From the NCBI RefSeq assembly GCF_002775205.1, contig NC_036453.1:10744594-10808593 (forward strand): a DNA stretch of 64,000 bases, in the 5' to 3' direction. Source of the DNA: Xiphophorus maculatus (taxonomy: Eukaryota > Chordata > Actinopteri > Cyprinodontiformes > Poeciliidae). Shown in pieces: positions 35,665-47,786 of this stretch (position 1 is the first letter of the stretch; every line of letters begins with the position of its first letter). The notes under the pieces were generated by a model. The model searched no databases, was not told the DNA's origin, and saw only the letters and a program-made list of their open reading frames with translations. Both the position numbers and the translations under genes were made by a program.

Positions 35665-36164
35665 ATGGACATAAATAAACTAGCTAGCTTCATCCTTGCA
35701 GGGTGTATTAACAGTTATTTGCAAGCACTTTGAGAACAAAGTGAGGATATCTGCACATGACTCAAAGTTTTGCTCAACAGTGAAGTCCAGTGAGAAAAAA
35801 GGAAACTACACAGACAATATTACATTAAATAGTCCTGCCACAACAGTATTTAAGACGTGTGATTAATGTATTTACGGTAAGCTTTTTTCCCCAACAAATT
35901 AGATATTTTAAACCATGGCATGGTGTGTGACTTAAAGGCTTCCATACCTCAATATCTCGCTAACCTGGATGTATTACATCCATATTGGTAATTAATTAAA
36001 CATGTCTTCAAAGTAAGAGAAATACATTACACACGTTAATTTTGGTTATTTATTTTACCTTTATTGGAAAAAAAATAAAGACATATGTTGCAGGTTGAAG
36101 TAAAAAAAAGGAGGTAGCAAGTACTGAGGCTTAGGAGAGAGTGGACAATAGGGACATCTAGTGA

Positions 36165-36232
36165 CTGGAAATAGCAAGACAATAAAAACAGTAATAGTAA
36201 TAGTATATACACCCCCCACACACACACATACA

Positions 36233-36266
<34 letters not shown>

Positions 36267-36390
36267 GTTTAATCTGCCAAAATCACACAAAATACTTGCA
36301 GAATCTCTATGAAGAAAATAAAATTCACTTGGAAAAATACACATTTATCTCTGATTTCTATTGCTGTTTTTATTGTCTTGTTATTTCCAG
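36165..36390. repeat. 27-base inverted repeats flanking an AC/AT microsatellite
   Basis: Arms 36165-36191 and 36364-36390 pair with one mismatch; CACACA and TATATA runs lie between. A diverged direct relative of the left arm and its upstream flank occurs at 34041-34120 (shared GACATCTGGTGACTGGAAA-like sequence). Confidence 0.8.
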
Positions 36391-36410
36391 CATATGTATA
36401 AATATATATA

Positions 36411-36760
<350 letters not shown>

Positions 36761-36996
36761 TTCTACAAAGAAGACATAAAAACTGGTACAGTTGTATTTT
36801 AGTTATACAAACAAAACCCCGTTAGTAAACAATGTTTTTGGATTTCACCCAAATCCATTGGCCTTTATTCCTAAAGTTTTAATCAAGATCATATTGCTCT
36901 GCATGATTAAGGTTCTCTATGCTGATTTAGAAACATAGATATTCTTCAGTATCCCCAGCACCAGAACACGTATCAGCCCAGGTGGTGGTTTGGAGG

Positions 36997-37637
36997 TTAT
37001 GCGGTTTTGGCTGAGATCATGACCGGGGCATTCCTCTTGTCTATCTCCCTGGCCATCTGACACCAGATGCAGACGGTACAGAAGCTGGACAGCACACAGT
37101 CGTTAGGAAGGGAGCCCTGAGGATTAAAGCGCTTTGAAATTCAATAAATGCTTTTTTTGAACACGGTATTAATAATATGAAGGAAATAGAATAACGCCTT
37201 TGTCTATTTTTCAACTGACAACTTACATCGATGCCATAGCGGTGTCGCATGGAGACCCTCATGGCCAGAGTGATGGGTGGGACGCACCAACCAAACATAT
37301 CCAGCAGGGGGAGACAGAGATGCTCGCCGTAGTCTTTAGAGGTTTTGCATGCGAAGCAGGGGAAACACCAGTACGCAAAGCAGCCTTGAAAGATGAATAA
37401 ATAAAAATAAAATAGAGGAAAAATACACAATTATGAACCGTTGTTAAACAGTTGCTATAGAATCGCATCAATGAGGAAGTCTCTGAATGTGTCTTTAATG
37501 TCTTAACCTCAGCAACTTTACTTACATGTTTTTATATCATCGAGACAATCAAACAATCCCGAACTCCACTCTCGTGGGTTCATGATCTCGACCACTTGTG
37601 TAGGTGGCGGTTGCTGAATTACTACTGTTGTTGTCAT
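36997..37637 (-). CDS. PLAC8/cornifelin-family Cys-rich protein, copy 2, 129 aa
   Basis: Coding exons on the minus strand: 37637-37526, 37384-37227 and 37116-36997, stop TAA at 36999-36997. The product starts MTTTVVIQQPPPTQVVEIM, then carries a PLAC8 domain with CCFAYWCFPCFACKTSKDYG, HLCLPLLDMFG, ITLAMRVSMRHRYGIDG and a Cys-rich end with FCTVCIWCQMAREIDKR. Intron positions and phases are identical to copy 1 and the middle exon is 158 bp in both, so the pair arose by tandem duplication. The introns are much shorter than in copy 1. The N-terminal tail differs between the copies; the domain is well conserved. The polyadenylation signal is near 36865 on the minus strand. As with copy 1, the exact orthologue (cornifelin or an onzin-related paralogue) cannot be decided by eye. 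Confidence 0.88.
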
Positions 37638-38087
37638 GATAAAGTCTAAAAGAGGAGAGAGAAAAACATACCCGTTCGTATACCCAAAGACATACCAATA
37701 ATGAATAATTATGAATAATTTTGTGTAGTTGCTTTGTAACTACCCAAAGGAATGCTCTTTGCTTTCACTTTCTATGTAAATGGCCGCTTAAACACCAACA
37801 AAAAGTTTCAGCAGGATTTTGAAATTAATGTGATTTGGTTTTAAAGGGGACAACAAAATTCAATATTAGAAGCAACTCATCAGGTTGGATTTTACAGTGC
37901 ATCATCTAATTGCCACACTGATATTGATAACTTATAGGAAGAAAAACAATCCTATGTATCTTTAAATGAATAAAACGAAGCATATGCTAGGTACATAATT
38001 TTTCTTTGAATGTTAAGTGAACTTCTCCATAATAAGACTATAATATTTAGGTTGTTGCAGCAACTGATCAGAAAGTTGATGTCTTAC

Positions 38088-38210
38088 CTGTTGTGCCTGA
38101 GCTCTGGGTTGAGCGTCTTCTCACAGCTGATCTCTGCTTTGAATAGCTTGAACTTGAGTCAGATCAGCAATAAGTTCCAGGATGGAGAAGTAAACCAACC
38201 AGACACACCG
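38088..38210 (-). other. Probable 5' non-coding exon of PLAC8-like copy 2
   Basis: On the minus strand a GC-richer stretch ends GGCACAACAG/GTAAGACATC with the donor at 38087-38086. It lies about 440 bases upstream of the acceptor at 37646, eight bases before the start codon. It has no ATG opening a long frame. The 5' boundary is a guess. Confidence 0.5.
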
Positions 38211-38859
38211 GTTCCTTCAGGTGATCTGATAATTTGTATACGTCTAAAACAAAGTGTTTATTTTTAACTTCTGGCAAGAAGTAATGGGTGTTGAGCCATG
38301 TCTGGTTCTACGTCTGGTGTAGTTCTGCTTTTCTGATCCACCAAAACTTTTGGAAAGAATTTCCTTTTACTTTATAGTGTATTGAACTGGGACTGTCAGC
38401 GAGAGAAAGAGATTATTTTCAAGCATATTCTTGTCAGAGAGAGAACCTCAGTTAGTGTTTCCTGGTTAAATAACGGCGAAACATCATAAAATAAACAGGA
38501 AACCTACAAAGATGAGTCGTGAATGAACTTTTCACCTCCGAGGCCAAAAGCATTTCATCGGAGCGAATCATGAGAGACATTTTACCAAAACCGATGCTAC
38601 AGTAATAATAAACAACCGTGAGACGTAGTTTGACTGATTTTGTTTTATTTAAATAAGTGAAAGAAAATAGCTCACAAATATTCCCACATGAAATTTCTCT
38701 TTCATTTGGAAATGACAAAGCAATTTTTCCTGTAGAGCAACATGTCAACACCCAGCAACTCTTCTGGCACCACGACCATAAACAGCCACCATTAGGCAAA
38801 AAGCTGATACTTTTAATTTCATAACCCATCAAAACATGAAGAGCTTGATAAACAAAATA

Positions 38860-38892
38860 ATAATAATAATAATAAAAATAATAATAATAATA
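38860..38892. repeat. AAT trinucleotide microsatellite
   Basis: About ten AAT units, interrupted once by AAAAT. Confidence 0.85.
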
Positions 38893-40428
38893 TTTAGTTC
38901 TATTTACAAATTTCCTTATTGTGTTAGCAATAGAAAAGAAAATTTCTAAGTGTTCCTGACACCCAAAATTCATGGTACACCAGATGGTGAGCCATATTGG
39001 CAAAATAAAAAAAGTAAAGGCACTAAAACAGTTTTAACTTGTTTTTTTTATTATTCCTATTTTTATAGACTTTAACAGCAGACTTAACAGCATGTTAACA
39101 TGATAAACAGAAACAATAGGTACATTTGTGTGCTTCTTTCCCCCTAAAACTTAACATGCAAAGTGTTTGGGAGCGAATCAAAACAAAACCTTTTGAGGAG
39201 GATTTGAGAAACTACAATACAAAATAAAAACTTCAAGAGGGTATCAACAAAATCATCGATCTTACCACACTAGTATAGAACCAATACCTGATATTGATAT
39301 TTTGGGTGATCCACTTTTTTACAATCCTACAAGTGTAATACTGACAAGTGAATATATTTTTTCATGTCTGAAAAATCTGAGGAAGGCTGGGATAAATCAA
39401 TACTTTATCACAACCAGCCCTTAAAGACCTCTCCCAAAATTTAAACTGTTTCCATCCACAGACCTCTTAATGTGACACAGCACATGCCACAAACCTCTGA
39501 CCACATCCAGCCCGCTGTGAACATTAGAGAACAATGCTCAGACAAAAACACACACGTCTTTAGGTACGCAAAACTGAAAACTGCTGATGGAAATCAGAGA
39601 GAATAATAGACCAGCTGTCATCTGGAGCCACGGAGAACATGTCAGATAACACAATGACATAAAGGAAAAACAGCTAAAGACAAAAGTGAGATTTACATCT
39701 TCGTAGCAACAGAAACTACCTGCATTCATTCCTGTTTGACACTGGAGGCGTCTTATCACACAGCCAGTGGCAGCTAAAGTCTGGAACATTGAGAAGAAAA
39801 ACTGAAATGATGTGCTTATTAAAAGATGAAAGTCAGAAAGCAGTGCTTCAGTCATTTATCATCATCAATAATTTGCACAGTAGTCGTTTTTATCCTTGAC
39901 TCATTTCTGCTTTGCTTGTATTTTTGTGGCTTCAATCAGAGAGACATTATGTAGAAAAGTGACGCTCTTTCATGTTTTCTTATGCAGAAAGTTTACCTAC
40001 AGTACAGTAATCACAATATCGACGCAGATGTAAAAAAAAAAAAAAAAAAACTTTGCACTGTGCTTTTCTTCTGCTTTTCTATGAGTAAACTGAGATCTGG
40101 ATTCCTGGCATTTGAAGCAAACTTCCACTCCTCCTCTGCTTCTCGGTACTTGAATGCTGCTACACTTGAAATGAAATGTGATTAAGATCATGGATAAAAT
40201 ACACAGATACATGCAGCTGGTCATTCTCAGCAGGAGGCCTGAGCTCAGCCACAGTGATAAGGTGAGAAGCTGTGTCACCACAGATTACAGGAAGTCAGCT
40301 GTAACCTCAGCAACAAGGACTCAGAATCATTTTGAATCTACTAGCACAGTGGACCACCACTTATTCACAAATTCACCTATTTAGATTTTTTATGTAGTTT
40401 ATTTCAAACAGGTTTTTAAAAACAAGAA

Positions 40429-40465
40429 AACAAGCAATGTGTCTAAACATTGCTTGTTTAGACAC
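40429..40465. repeat. Two overlapping, mutually exclusive hairpins
   Basis: AACAAGCAATGT (40429-40440) pairs with 40447-40458, and GTGTCTAAACA (40439-40449) pairs with 40455-40465. Both are perfect. Confidence 0.9.
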
Positions 40466-40849
40466 AATTCTAAACAGCGTCAATTAAAATTGGTTTTGAT
40501 TTGAATTTGGCTCGTTTTTCGCCAATTACTTGGCCGTACATTATTGTTTGTTCACAATCGTACGGTTTGAGTAAGAAGGTAGCGCATGTGATCTGCCTAG
40601 TTAAAAGAATTTGGAGGTGAAATGTAAAGAACTTTTTCATGAAAAAGTAACCTATTCATGAAATTACTCAAAAGTAAATGCAGATTGGAAAGCTGAAATG
40701 CCTGGTCCTAATGCTACCTGACAGACTATTGGCCGGCGTTTGCAAACCAGCCAATCCAGGAGCAGCATTTATTTTTCTTGACAACCCGTAAGAGCAAAGA
40801 TAAGACTGTAGATATTAGCTTCTGTGGTAGTGCTAAGACCAGGGTTTCT

Positions 40850-41350
40850 ATAGGTTTAAGATGTTTCTATGACCATTATAAATGACATTTAAGAACTCTG
40901 TTGTGACAGAAAAGTACAAAAGAAAAGTGCAAATAAATAAATAGTATATGTTGGCAACAGAAGTGAGCCAATGGCTAATATGAAATCATTCAGCCAACTG
41001 ATGATAAATTTGCACCTACCCATGATGGACATAAATAAGCTAGCTACTAGCTTTACCCTTGCTGGGTGTATTAGCAGCTAGTTAGCGGTAGCTACAATCA
41101 CCTTGAGTCACAGAACAAAGCGAAGACGTCTGCATGTGACTCAAAGGTTTTGTACAACGGTGCAGTCTTGCACAACAAAAGGAAACTACACAGAAAATAT
41201 TAGATTAAATAGTCCTGCCACAATAAAACGTAAGATCTGTGATTAACATATTTAAGGCCATTTTTCCCCCGCAATGAATTTAAGACATTTCAAGTTCTTA
41301 ATTTTTAGATACATCAATTTAAGACTTTGTAAGGATATAAAGACACCCTG
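40850..41350. mobile_element. hAT-like element (family A), uninterrupted copy
   Basis: Starts CAGGGTTTCTATAGG and ends, on the reverse strand, CAGGGTGTCTTTATA. It aligns with both halves of the element at 34281-35910 and shows the intact site CCCATGATGGACATAAATAA. No coding frame; target duplication not clear. Confidence 0.65.
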
Positions 41351-41415
41351 TGTTTTCAGTTTTCACTGTGTGCAGTAATGTGTATTGAGGTGTACTTGGG
41401 GTCTTATGTATTAGT

Positions 41416-41502
41416 GGATTTCAGTTATTTGGGGCTGAAATCCATATAGCCCCAAAAAGGGTTAAGGTGAATATGCAACTAAATGCATATTCATCTTAAC
41501 CC
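41416..41502. repeat. Cluster of three hairpins
   Basis: GGATTTCAG (41416-41424) pairs with 41435-41443, TTTGGGGCT (41428-41436) pairs with 41448-41456, and a 19-base arm 41459-41477 pairs with 41484-41502 with one mismatch. The first two overlap and exclude each other. Confidence 0.85.
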
Positions 41503-41880
41503 CTACAAATACAGATAAAAGGCTTTGGACAGAATTTGACTCTGTCACTATAAAGATAGAATACAATAGTTTTAACTCAGATTACTAAATAAAGTGCAGT
41601 TTTATGTTCTTCTAGTTGTGTCAGCAGCAGATCTGGAGGTACTGTACTATGCTGACAGCACCATCTGTGAATTGTACTGATAACTGCTTTTTGACGCTCT
41701 CCCTCTGCCTGTGACCTCAACTGATGGCCACGATAAGAGAGAGTCTCATCCTGTTGGAACTTCCAGTCTGTGAACTTTATTCCAGAGGGAAGAGAGGGGC
41801 AGCGTCGGCTCTCCATGTGAGAATGACCTTTTGGGGTCAATGACAAAATGATTAGGTGTACTCTTTAAATATTGCAGGGC

Positions 41881-42041
41881 TACGTGTGCAACACCTGCAA
41901 ACAGTGCAGTGCGTACAACGTGGCGGACTACAACCCGGACCTGCTTCCATGGCCTGCTGAAGGAAAGCAAAGGGTTAAACAAGATTCATGCAGAGGCTGG
42001 AAAAAAGACAAAGTGATTTTACAGACATCTCTTTTAGACTG
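41881..42041 (+). other. Possible orphan coding exon with a Cys cluster
   Basis: After an acceptor-like TATTGCAG at 41878 the plus strand is open for about 53 codons (GYVCNTCKQCSAYNVADYNP and on) to a TGA. The CxxCxxC spacing looks like part of a zinc-binding site. The minus strand is open over the same stretch too, so base composition may be the cause. No partner exon was found. It may be a fragment of a gene or of a transposon. Confidence 0.2.
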
Positions 42042-42044
42042 AAC

Positions 42045-43600
42045 ACGTCTGAACTGTTCAAAATGTAAAAACCATGGTTGAATTTAAAGTCCATGTCATG
42101 TGCAGTTGATTTTTGAGTAATTGTTTGTTGAGTAATAATTCTGAATTTTATCTATGCAACTAAATGCATATTCACCTTAGACCAGTTGACAGTAATAGTT
42201 GGATTACTGGAATTAAAATTGTCTCCTATTTTGCCACTCCTGTCTACATCTGAAGTGATATTTTGGTGAGAAAACATTACATTTTAAAAATGAGTTGCTT
42301 TGTGTTGTTTCTCAGGGTTTATATGATTTATATTACCTGCATGCTTTCTTTAGCTCAGATTAATTCAGAATTGCATTGTGCTGGTGATATACAGCTTAAT
42401 ATTTCTGCTAACACCTAACCACAGGCCCTTACAGTCACTAAGTGTTATTATAATATCAGTACATGCCTGGGGCTGAATGCTTCAAGCTTATTTCAGCAAA
42501 TATTAAAGTCATTTTTAAGGTCAGTGAGCATTACAACTAAAAATCATGCACAAAACAGTTACTGTTATACATTCAGACTTACATTTTTACATTCACAAAA
42601 AGTACCACCAAACTAGGCAATTATGGTCTTCAATTATTGAAAGAAATAAGAGTTTCTGACAAAACAGGGACTAAAAAACTGGTGTACTTTATTAGTTTTA
42701 GAAGATGTTAGCTGTGTTTTTACTGGTCTCTAAAAAAAAATTTAATCCGTCATTTGCAGTCCAGACCAACGGCGAAACAAACTGGTGATTCCGCTAAAGA
42801 GTCACCAGTTTGTCACCAATCCTAACATGTGGAGAAATAAATCTTTTTTTTTAAATAATGATTTATTAAAAGAAAAAATGCTACCCAAACCAACCTAACC
42901 CTATGTGAAATAGAAACCAGGTAACCACCAAGCTTAAGCACACCAAGTTCACACGACAGCAACAATGACCAATGGCATTCCAGCGAGTTTACCTCACAAT
43001 TGCTCCAAAAAGACAATTTTGAAGTGTCCTAGTCAAAGTTTAAATTATGTGTAATGACTTTAAAGAGACCATTTCTACATGAAAAATCCTTGAATGTGGC
43101 TAAATTAAAACAGTTCTTTAAAGAAGAGTGGGCCAGTTGACAGATTTCAAAGGCAGCTATCACAAACACTTGTTGGCAATTCTTGATGTTTTTCCAAAAA
43201 AAAGAAAAAAAAGGAAAAGTCATAGAGATTAAAAAATAGTACGATTTCAACAAAGAACAAGAATTAATACCAACTGTCACTGAGTGAATAATTACTGACA
43301 GTCATGTTTCTATACAACTTTCTTGTCAGAAGCTTAAATTTAGGTCAGGAATGTTCAGCTCTAAGTTGCTGACAAGTTAACATTCTTTAGCCGTGGTTTG
43401 ACTCAGCAGCTATCGGCTTCTCTAAGCAGCCAACGGGACTTTGAAATGAAAAACAGATGGCAGCACAGCAAGAGAAAAGAGTTGTACGCCAGCAAATTGT
43501 ATCAAGATGTTGCAATGTACTGAACATAGGAGGATGATGGAAACTGGGGCAAGTTCTCGGGAGTGTCGTCACTAAATACACACACACTCTCTCTCATACA
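42045..43600. other. AT-rich intergenic DNA, no gene seen
   Basis: Holds a second copy of the ATGCATATTCACCTTAG word at 42,164-42,180. Otherwise featureless. Confidence 0.45.
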
Positions 43601-43619
43601 CACACAGTCAGGCCACATG

Positions 43620-43791
43620 TTCAGCAGCCAGCCTGTTGTATCCACCGCAGATGAACCGACTGAACTGTGCATAGAAAGACCAGGCAGCTGACATCTGGCT
43701 GTGAGCAGAGAGCTAGAAGTGAAGTAGAGCAGGAGTCAAGGTCCACGCGACGAGATATCCTGAAAACTGATCAGGAAGCAACTGAAATCAG
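43620..43791 (+). other. Probable 5' non-coding exon of the unrecognised gene
   Basis: A GC-richer stretch ends GAAATCAG/GTAAGTTT, a perfect donor consensus at 43792. No long frame starts inside it. A CA/CT-rich stretch lies just upstream. The 5' end is estimated; linkage to the exon at 46.2 kb is inferred from strand and order only. Confidence 0.45.
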
Positions 43792-45423
43792 GTAAGTTTC
43801 AATTAAACGATGCATGCAGCAGATCTGCTTTTTATTTCTAACTTCATTTTTTGTGGCTCTGGTAAAAGAAATGGAGATAAATTCAGAAAAAAAGAAGAAG
43901 TGGACATTATTCTAGTTTAAAGGTTTGTTTTTTGTTTTTGATTTTTTTTTTTTTTTGCTTTTATGATAAGAAAATGTGCGTGTGCGTGTGTGTGTTGGGT
44001 TTTGCAATAAAACACCAATCAGCTGTTAAAAAGATAACTGATGCTCAATGAAAATACCATCCATATTTCTTTTGGATGGTGAAACAAGGAAACAATAGGC
44101 ATCTGAGATTAAAAAGAAGAGCAGAATCTGGTCTTTCTTGCAACTGAAGACGTCTCAAGATTGGCTGAAAAAATGCTGACATCCGCATACCAGCTGAATG
44201 ATGTTCTTGTTCAAAGCGATTGTATAAGAAAAACACAGATTAAACATGGTTGATTTTCAGGAATTTCTTGATCTTTATTTCTAACTCTGTTCCTGGTTAG
44301 TTTTACGTAGCTTACTGTGATTTTCTTTAAGTGCTCCTTCCATACAGTGCCTGCATTCTGCCTTTATTTGAGTCCTTGCAATCAGTTTCAGTAGAGAGTA
44401 TTTGATCCTTCTTGTTGCTGCTTCCTAAGTAGTCTTTGCTTTTAAGTTCTCTCAAAACCTTCACCTTTTGACTTAGGTTAGTCTTTTAGAGGTAATTAGG
44501 AAACAATGAGCTCAACATCTGAATCTGAGATCAATTTAAAGCACTAGGTCAGAAGGAACACCAAGTTCCTGGGTTTGACCCAAAGACTTCCCAGAAAACC
44601 TCCAGGAGGAGAAACGCATGGACCACCTTTCACTGAGCCTTTTGGATGAGGAGCAGCAGCTAAACGCCAGGCTACCTCCAGAATATGAAGCCTCTCACTA
44701 GAATGACCAGCCTAAAACCCAATTTATCAATTTTTCCAACTCAGTGATGCAGTTTTTCCATGAACATGAACTGAGCATAGCTGTCCCTGAATATGTTGAA
44801 CTGCTATCTATCTTAGAGGGTTTTTTTAAAACAGAGAAACATTGAGAACAAACTTTTTGTTTTTCATGCAGAAAAAAGTTGCAACATTTCCCTTCTAAGA
44901 CAAAAACTTAGTGACTGCTCTGTGTGCAGGCAAATACCGACACTCAATAAACCCTGGGCATCACTTTACCCCTAAAAGTTCTATAAGCTGCAAGACGGGG
45001 CTTTTATGGATTGAACCTGTTAGTTTGCAGTCATTTTATAATCCCTTTATTACCATCAAGTCCCCGTTTAAACTATTGCTATATTCAAAATACAGAGAAA
45101 AATAATCCTGCAAAAAAAAAAAAAATACGAACAAATATATCATATAATTTCTTTGAGACCTACAGTGACTTTTGTGACAATAAAATATTATTAGGGACAG
45201 TTTTAAGCTGTCAGGTATTTTTAAACATGTTTAAGTTAAAATGAAATTCCTGCAAAGATTATTTCAACGTTTGCTTTCAGCAATGCTTTAGTTTTCAACA
45301 TGTTTTGAAGGAATTTCTTTGCACAAAACAACCAAAGCATTAAAATCCAACAAGATTGTGCTTATTGAATTGTTGTTAAGGCATTTCTTCTTCCTTTTAT
45401 GTCTTTTTCTGAAGCTTGTTTAG

Positions 45424-45477
45424 GAAATCTGGAGTCTGGGGCTGAAGGACAATAAGGAGCCTGCAGCCACCAAAAGG
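45424..45477 (+). other. Probable second non-coding exon of the unrecognised gene
   Basis: A pyrimidine-rich tract ends in TTTAG/GAAATC at 45423, and a donor CAAAAGG/GTAAGA follows at 45478, framing a 54-bp exon. It is short and non-coding, so the call rests on its paired splice sites and its position between the other two exons. Confidence 0.4.
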
Positions 45478-46053
45478 GTAAGATTTAAACTGCCTGCACT
45501 TATGTAAGAGATTCAGTGGAAAGCTTTACTCGGATTCTTATGTAGCATACCAGGGGATTTGTCTCCTGCTAGTGGAGAAAAGTTAACCTACAACCTAAAT
45601 CTTAAATAATTGGGGCACAAATACTTTAGAAAGTGTTGCTAAAAACAACATAATAGAGAAAGTTGTTCTAAACAAAAGCAAAAAATACACTGCAAAATTA
45701 AAGCATAGCTGCAAATATTGGAGAAAGTAACAGCAGGTTACAGCACTTAATGAAATTTAGCTTTTGAAGGAGTAAAATTTGGCCAGAAACAGAGAAAAAA
45801 TGCAGATTGACAGAAATATTTTCCATTAGATCACACAGAACGTGCATTTAAAATGTGCAAAAATGAGAAAGTATTTTAGAGGCACAAAGGCGTTGTTAAA
45901 ATGGATTGAAGTGATAAAACAGCCAGAAAGAAGATGACCCAGAGGACATTTCATTGGGTAAAAAACCTATGGAGATGTTTTGAGAAAATATTTATTTATA
46001 CATGAGATAAAAGTTAGATTATTAAACTCCCAATCTTTTATCAAAGATAAATA

Positions 46054-46084
46054 AAACCTTGTTCACTGTTAGTGAACAAGGTTT
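46054..46084. repeat. Perfect 14-base hairpin
   Basis: AAACCTTGTTCACT (46054-46067) pairs perfectly with 46071-46084 across a 3-base loop, about 65 bases upstream of the acceptor at 46148. Confidence 0.9.
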
Positions 46085-46198
46085 GCTCTGCTAGGAAAAA
46101 GTATAATCGTTACCTGCTGATCTGTACATTTCTTCTTTGTCTAAGCAGCATTTCTTGGACCTCAGCAGCCCAGAACTTGACCCTAAACAGCAGGAAAG

Positions 46199-46630
46199 AT
46201 GGAGTGCAGCAGGGATCCAAACGGCTACAGCTTGACATTGGTCAAACCGAGGCCTCCTTCATCAACACAAAGCCAGACGGACTCTTTCCTGACCGCAGCC
46301 CGGTTGGCCCGCGAAGGACTGCTGGAGGACGGAAGAACAGGACGGCAGTTTTCTGCTCTTGGACAGTCTCCTTCTAGTTCACAAGAAAACCATGGTGCTG
46401 TCTTGAAAGGCCTGAGGATCAGGCGGTACACCGTCGTCTCCAGGAGGAAGAAGGAAACCGACAGAAAGACGAACAATGAAGAGGGAAAGCAGACCCCTCA
46501 AGGTGCCTTCACAGCAAAAATAGAAGCAGAGAGACAGAAGGTGTGTTTCAGTGCATCTGACTGTCGCCTCACATGTAGACAACCTGGAAGGTTTAAAGTT
46601 GCAGTATTACCTGTAATAGCGGAAATTTAG
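46199..46630 (+). CDS. Unrecognised protein, coding exon, up to 143 aa
   Basis: An acceptor CTAAGCAG ends at 46148 and an in-frame TGA lies just before the ATG at 46199, whose context (GAAAGATGG) is good. The frame reads MECSRDPNGYSLTLVKPRPP and continues hydrophilic, with two basic clusters (LRIRRYTVVSRRKKE) and an ending rich in Lys/Glu/Gln. It either runs to the stop at 46628-46630 or splices at AAG/GTGTGT (46541), which would leave 114 residues here and need exons elsewhere. I do not recognise the protein; there is no membrane segment or signal peptide in this frame. A second open frame, 46072-46377, overlaps it (see findings). Two 5' non-coding exons seem to lie upstream at 43.6 and 45.4 kb. 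A polyadenylation signal AATAAA lies near 47277. Confidence 0.5.
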   Translation: MECSRDPNGYSLTLVKPRPPSSTQSQTDSFLTAARLAREGLLEDGRTGRQFSALGQSPSSSQENHGAVLKGLRIRRYTVVSRRKKETDRKTNNEEGKQTPQGAFTAKIEAERQKVCFSASDCRLTCRQPGRFKVAVLPVIAEI

Positions 46631-47786
46631 GCAACACTATAGTCAGGGTTCCAGACTTGTTGGTAAATTTGTGGTTTTGAGGTTTGAAAAACACCTGAAG
46701 GCTAATGTTTGGTTATTCCTAACATCAGCACTATCTAGTTTAAGAGAAAGTCTATGTTTAAGGATATTAGATTAAGCACTTGATTTAAGTACTGAGACTA
46801 CAGGAGACAGCCATCAGCCTTTATTAAATACATCACCTGAAGTCAATAGTTTGTATTTGACTGTTTTCCAACTAAGACACACTAGCTTCACCCTGCAACC
46901 TTAAGGCAGTGGCAGTGACACCCATAGTTTCAGGGGGGGAAACATTTATATGTGAACACATTTCAATTTACTAGAGATTAAAACACTGACATCTAGTGGC
47001 CATAAGTGGATGTTCAGCTGCACAAGATTTTTCCCGTTACAACCTGTAACTAATATATTTTATTTGGAAAGTAGCACATTATTATATGGGGAAGGGAACT
47101 GCCAATATATATTTTTTAATTGTTTTTAAAAAATAGTTTTTTTATTTTTACATTTTTGTCATTAAAAACAACCTGGAAAGTGTGGAGTGCATTTCTGTCC
47201 AAGCAATCGCACAAAACCTACAAGTGTTTGATAGATCTAGGGAGACTGATGTAAGACAGACATGAAGACAAGCGCAAAATAAAATGGCTTTTGCATTATC
47301 ATACCATAATGTAATATAGTCAAGCTAAAAATACCACTGTGGTCAGTAAGTACAAATCAGCAAGAAAATCCAGTTGGTTGACTGGTTTATTTATTGTGCC
47401 CCGCCAAGTTTCGTGAATTTATTTTTGTTGAGCTAGCATGCTACTTTCATTTTGCGGTTGTTAATTTAACCAAGTACATAAAACCTTAACAGGAAGGTTT
47501 GCCGGAGCAGTAAAATGATAGTTTTCTGCATGTCAACTGTGTTTCTCTCCGATCTTCCAAAATTTGTACTCCTGCAAATAATATATGAACAAATATATAA
47601 CATAGGCAAATGCTACATTTGCAATATATCATCTTAAGAGTCTCCACTGAGCATCTCAGGTAAGACCCTGTTGGTCTGATGTAACATAATGAAGGACATT
47701 TTATAGCCAATATCATGATAACTGTGTTCAGAGGCTCTACAGACGCTGACCAGAGGCCCAACACTTGAAAGGACTTCATGCCAATC

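Larger units (their letters stand above)
34281..35910. mobile_element. hAT-like element (family A), interrupted by another insertion
   Basis: Left part 34281-34452 and right part 35665 to about 35910 align with the uninterrupted sequence at 40850-41350. Shared words include GATTTGCAC, ATGGACATAAATAA, GGAAACTACACAGA and AATAGTCCTGCCACAA. It starts CAGGGTTAGGG. The interruption falls exactly at the ATGGAC word. Confidence 0.65.
38210..40845. other. Intergenic DNA, no gene seen
   Basis: AT-rich, with an AAT microsatellite at 38,860-38,892, a worn repeat with ATACCTGATATTGATATTTT near 39,285, a poly-A run at 40,031-40,050 and the overlapping hairpins at 40,429-40,465. Open frames here carry no recognisable domain. 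Confidence 0.45.

Noticed and set aside
38452-39003. 183-codon minus-strand open frame
   Set aside because: Runs through an AAT microsatellite giving poly-Tyr; no domain, no splice support.
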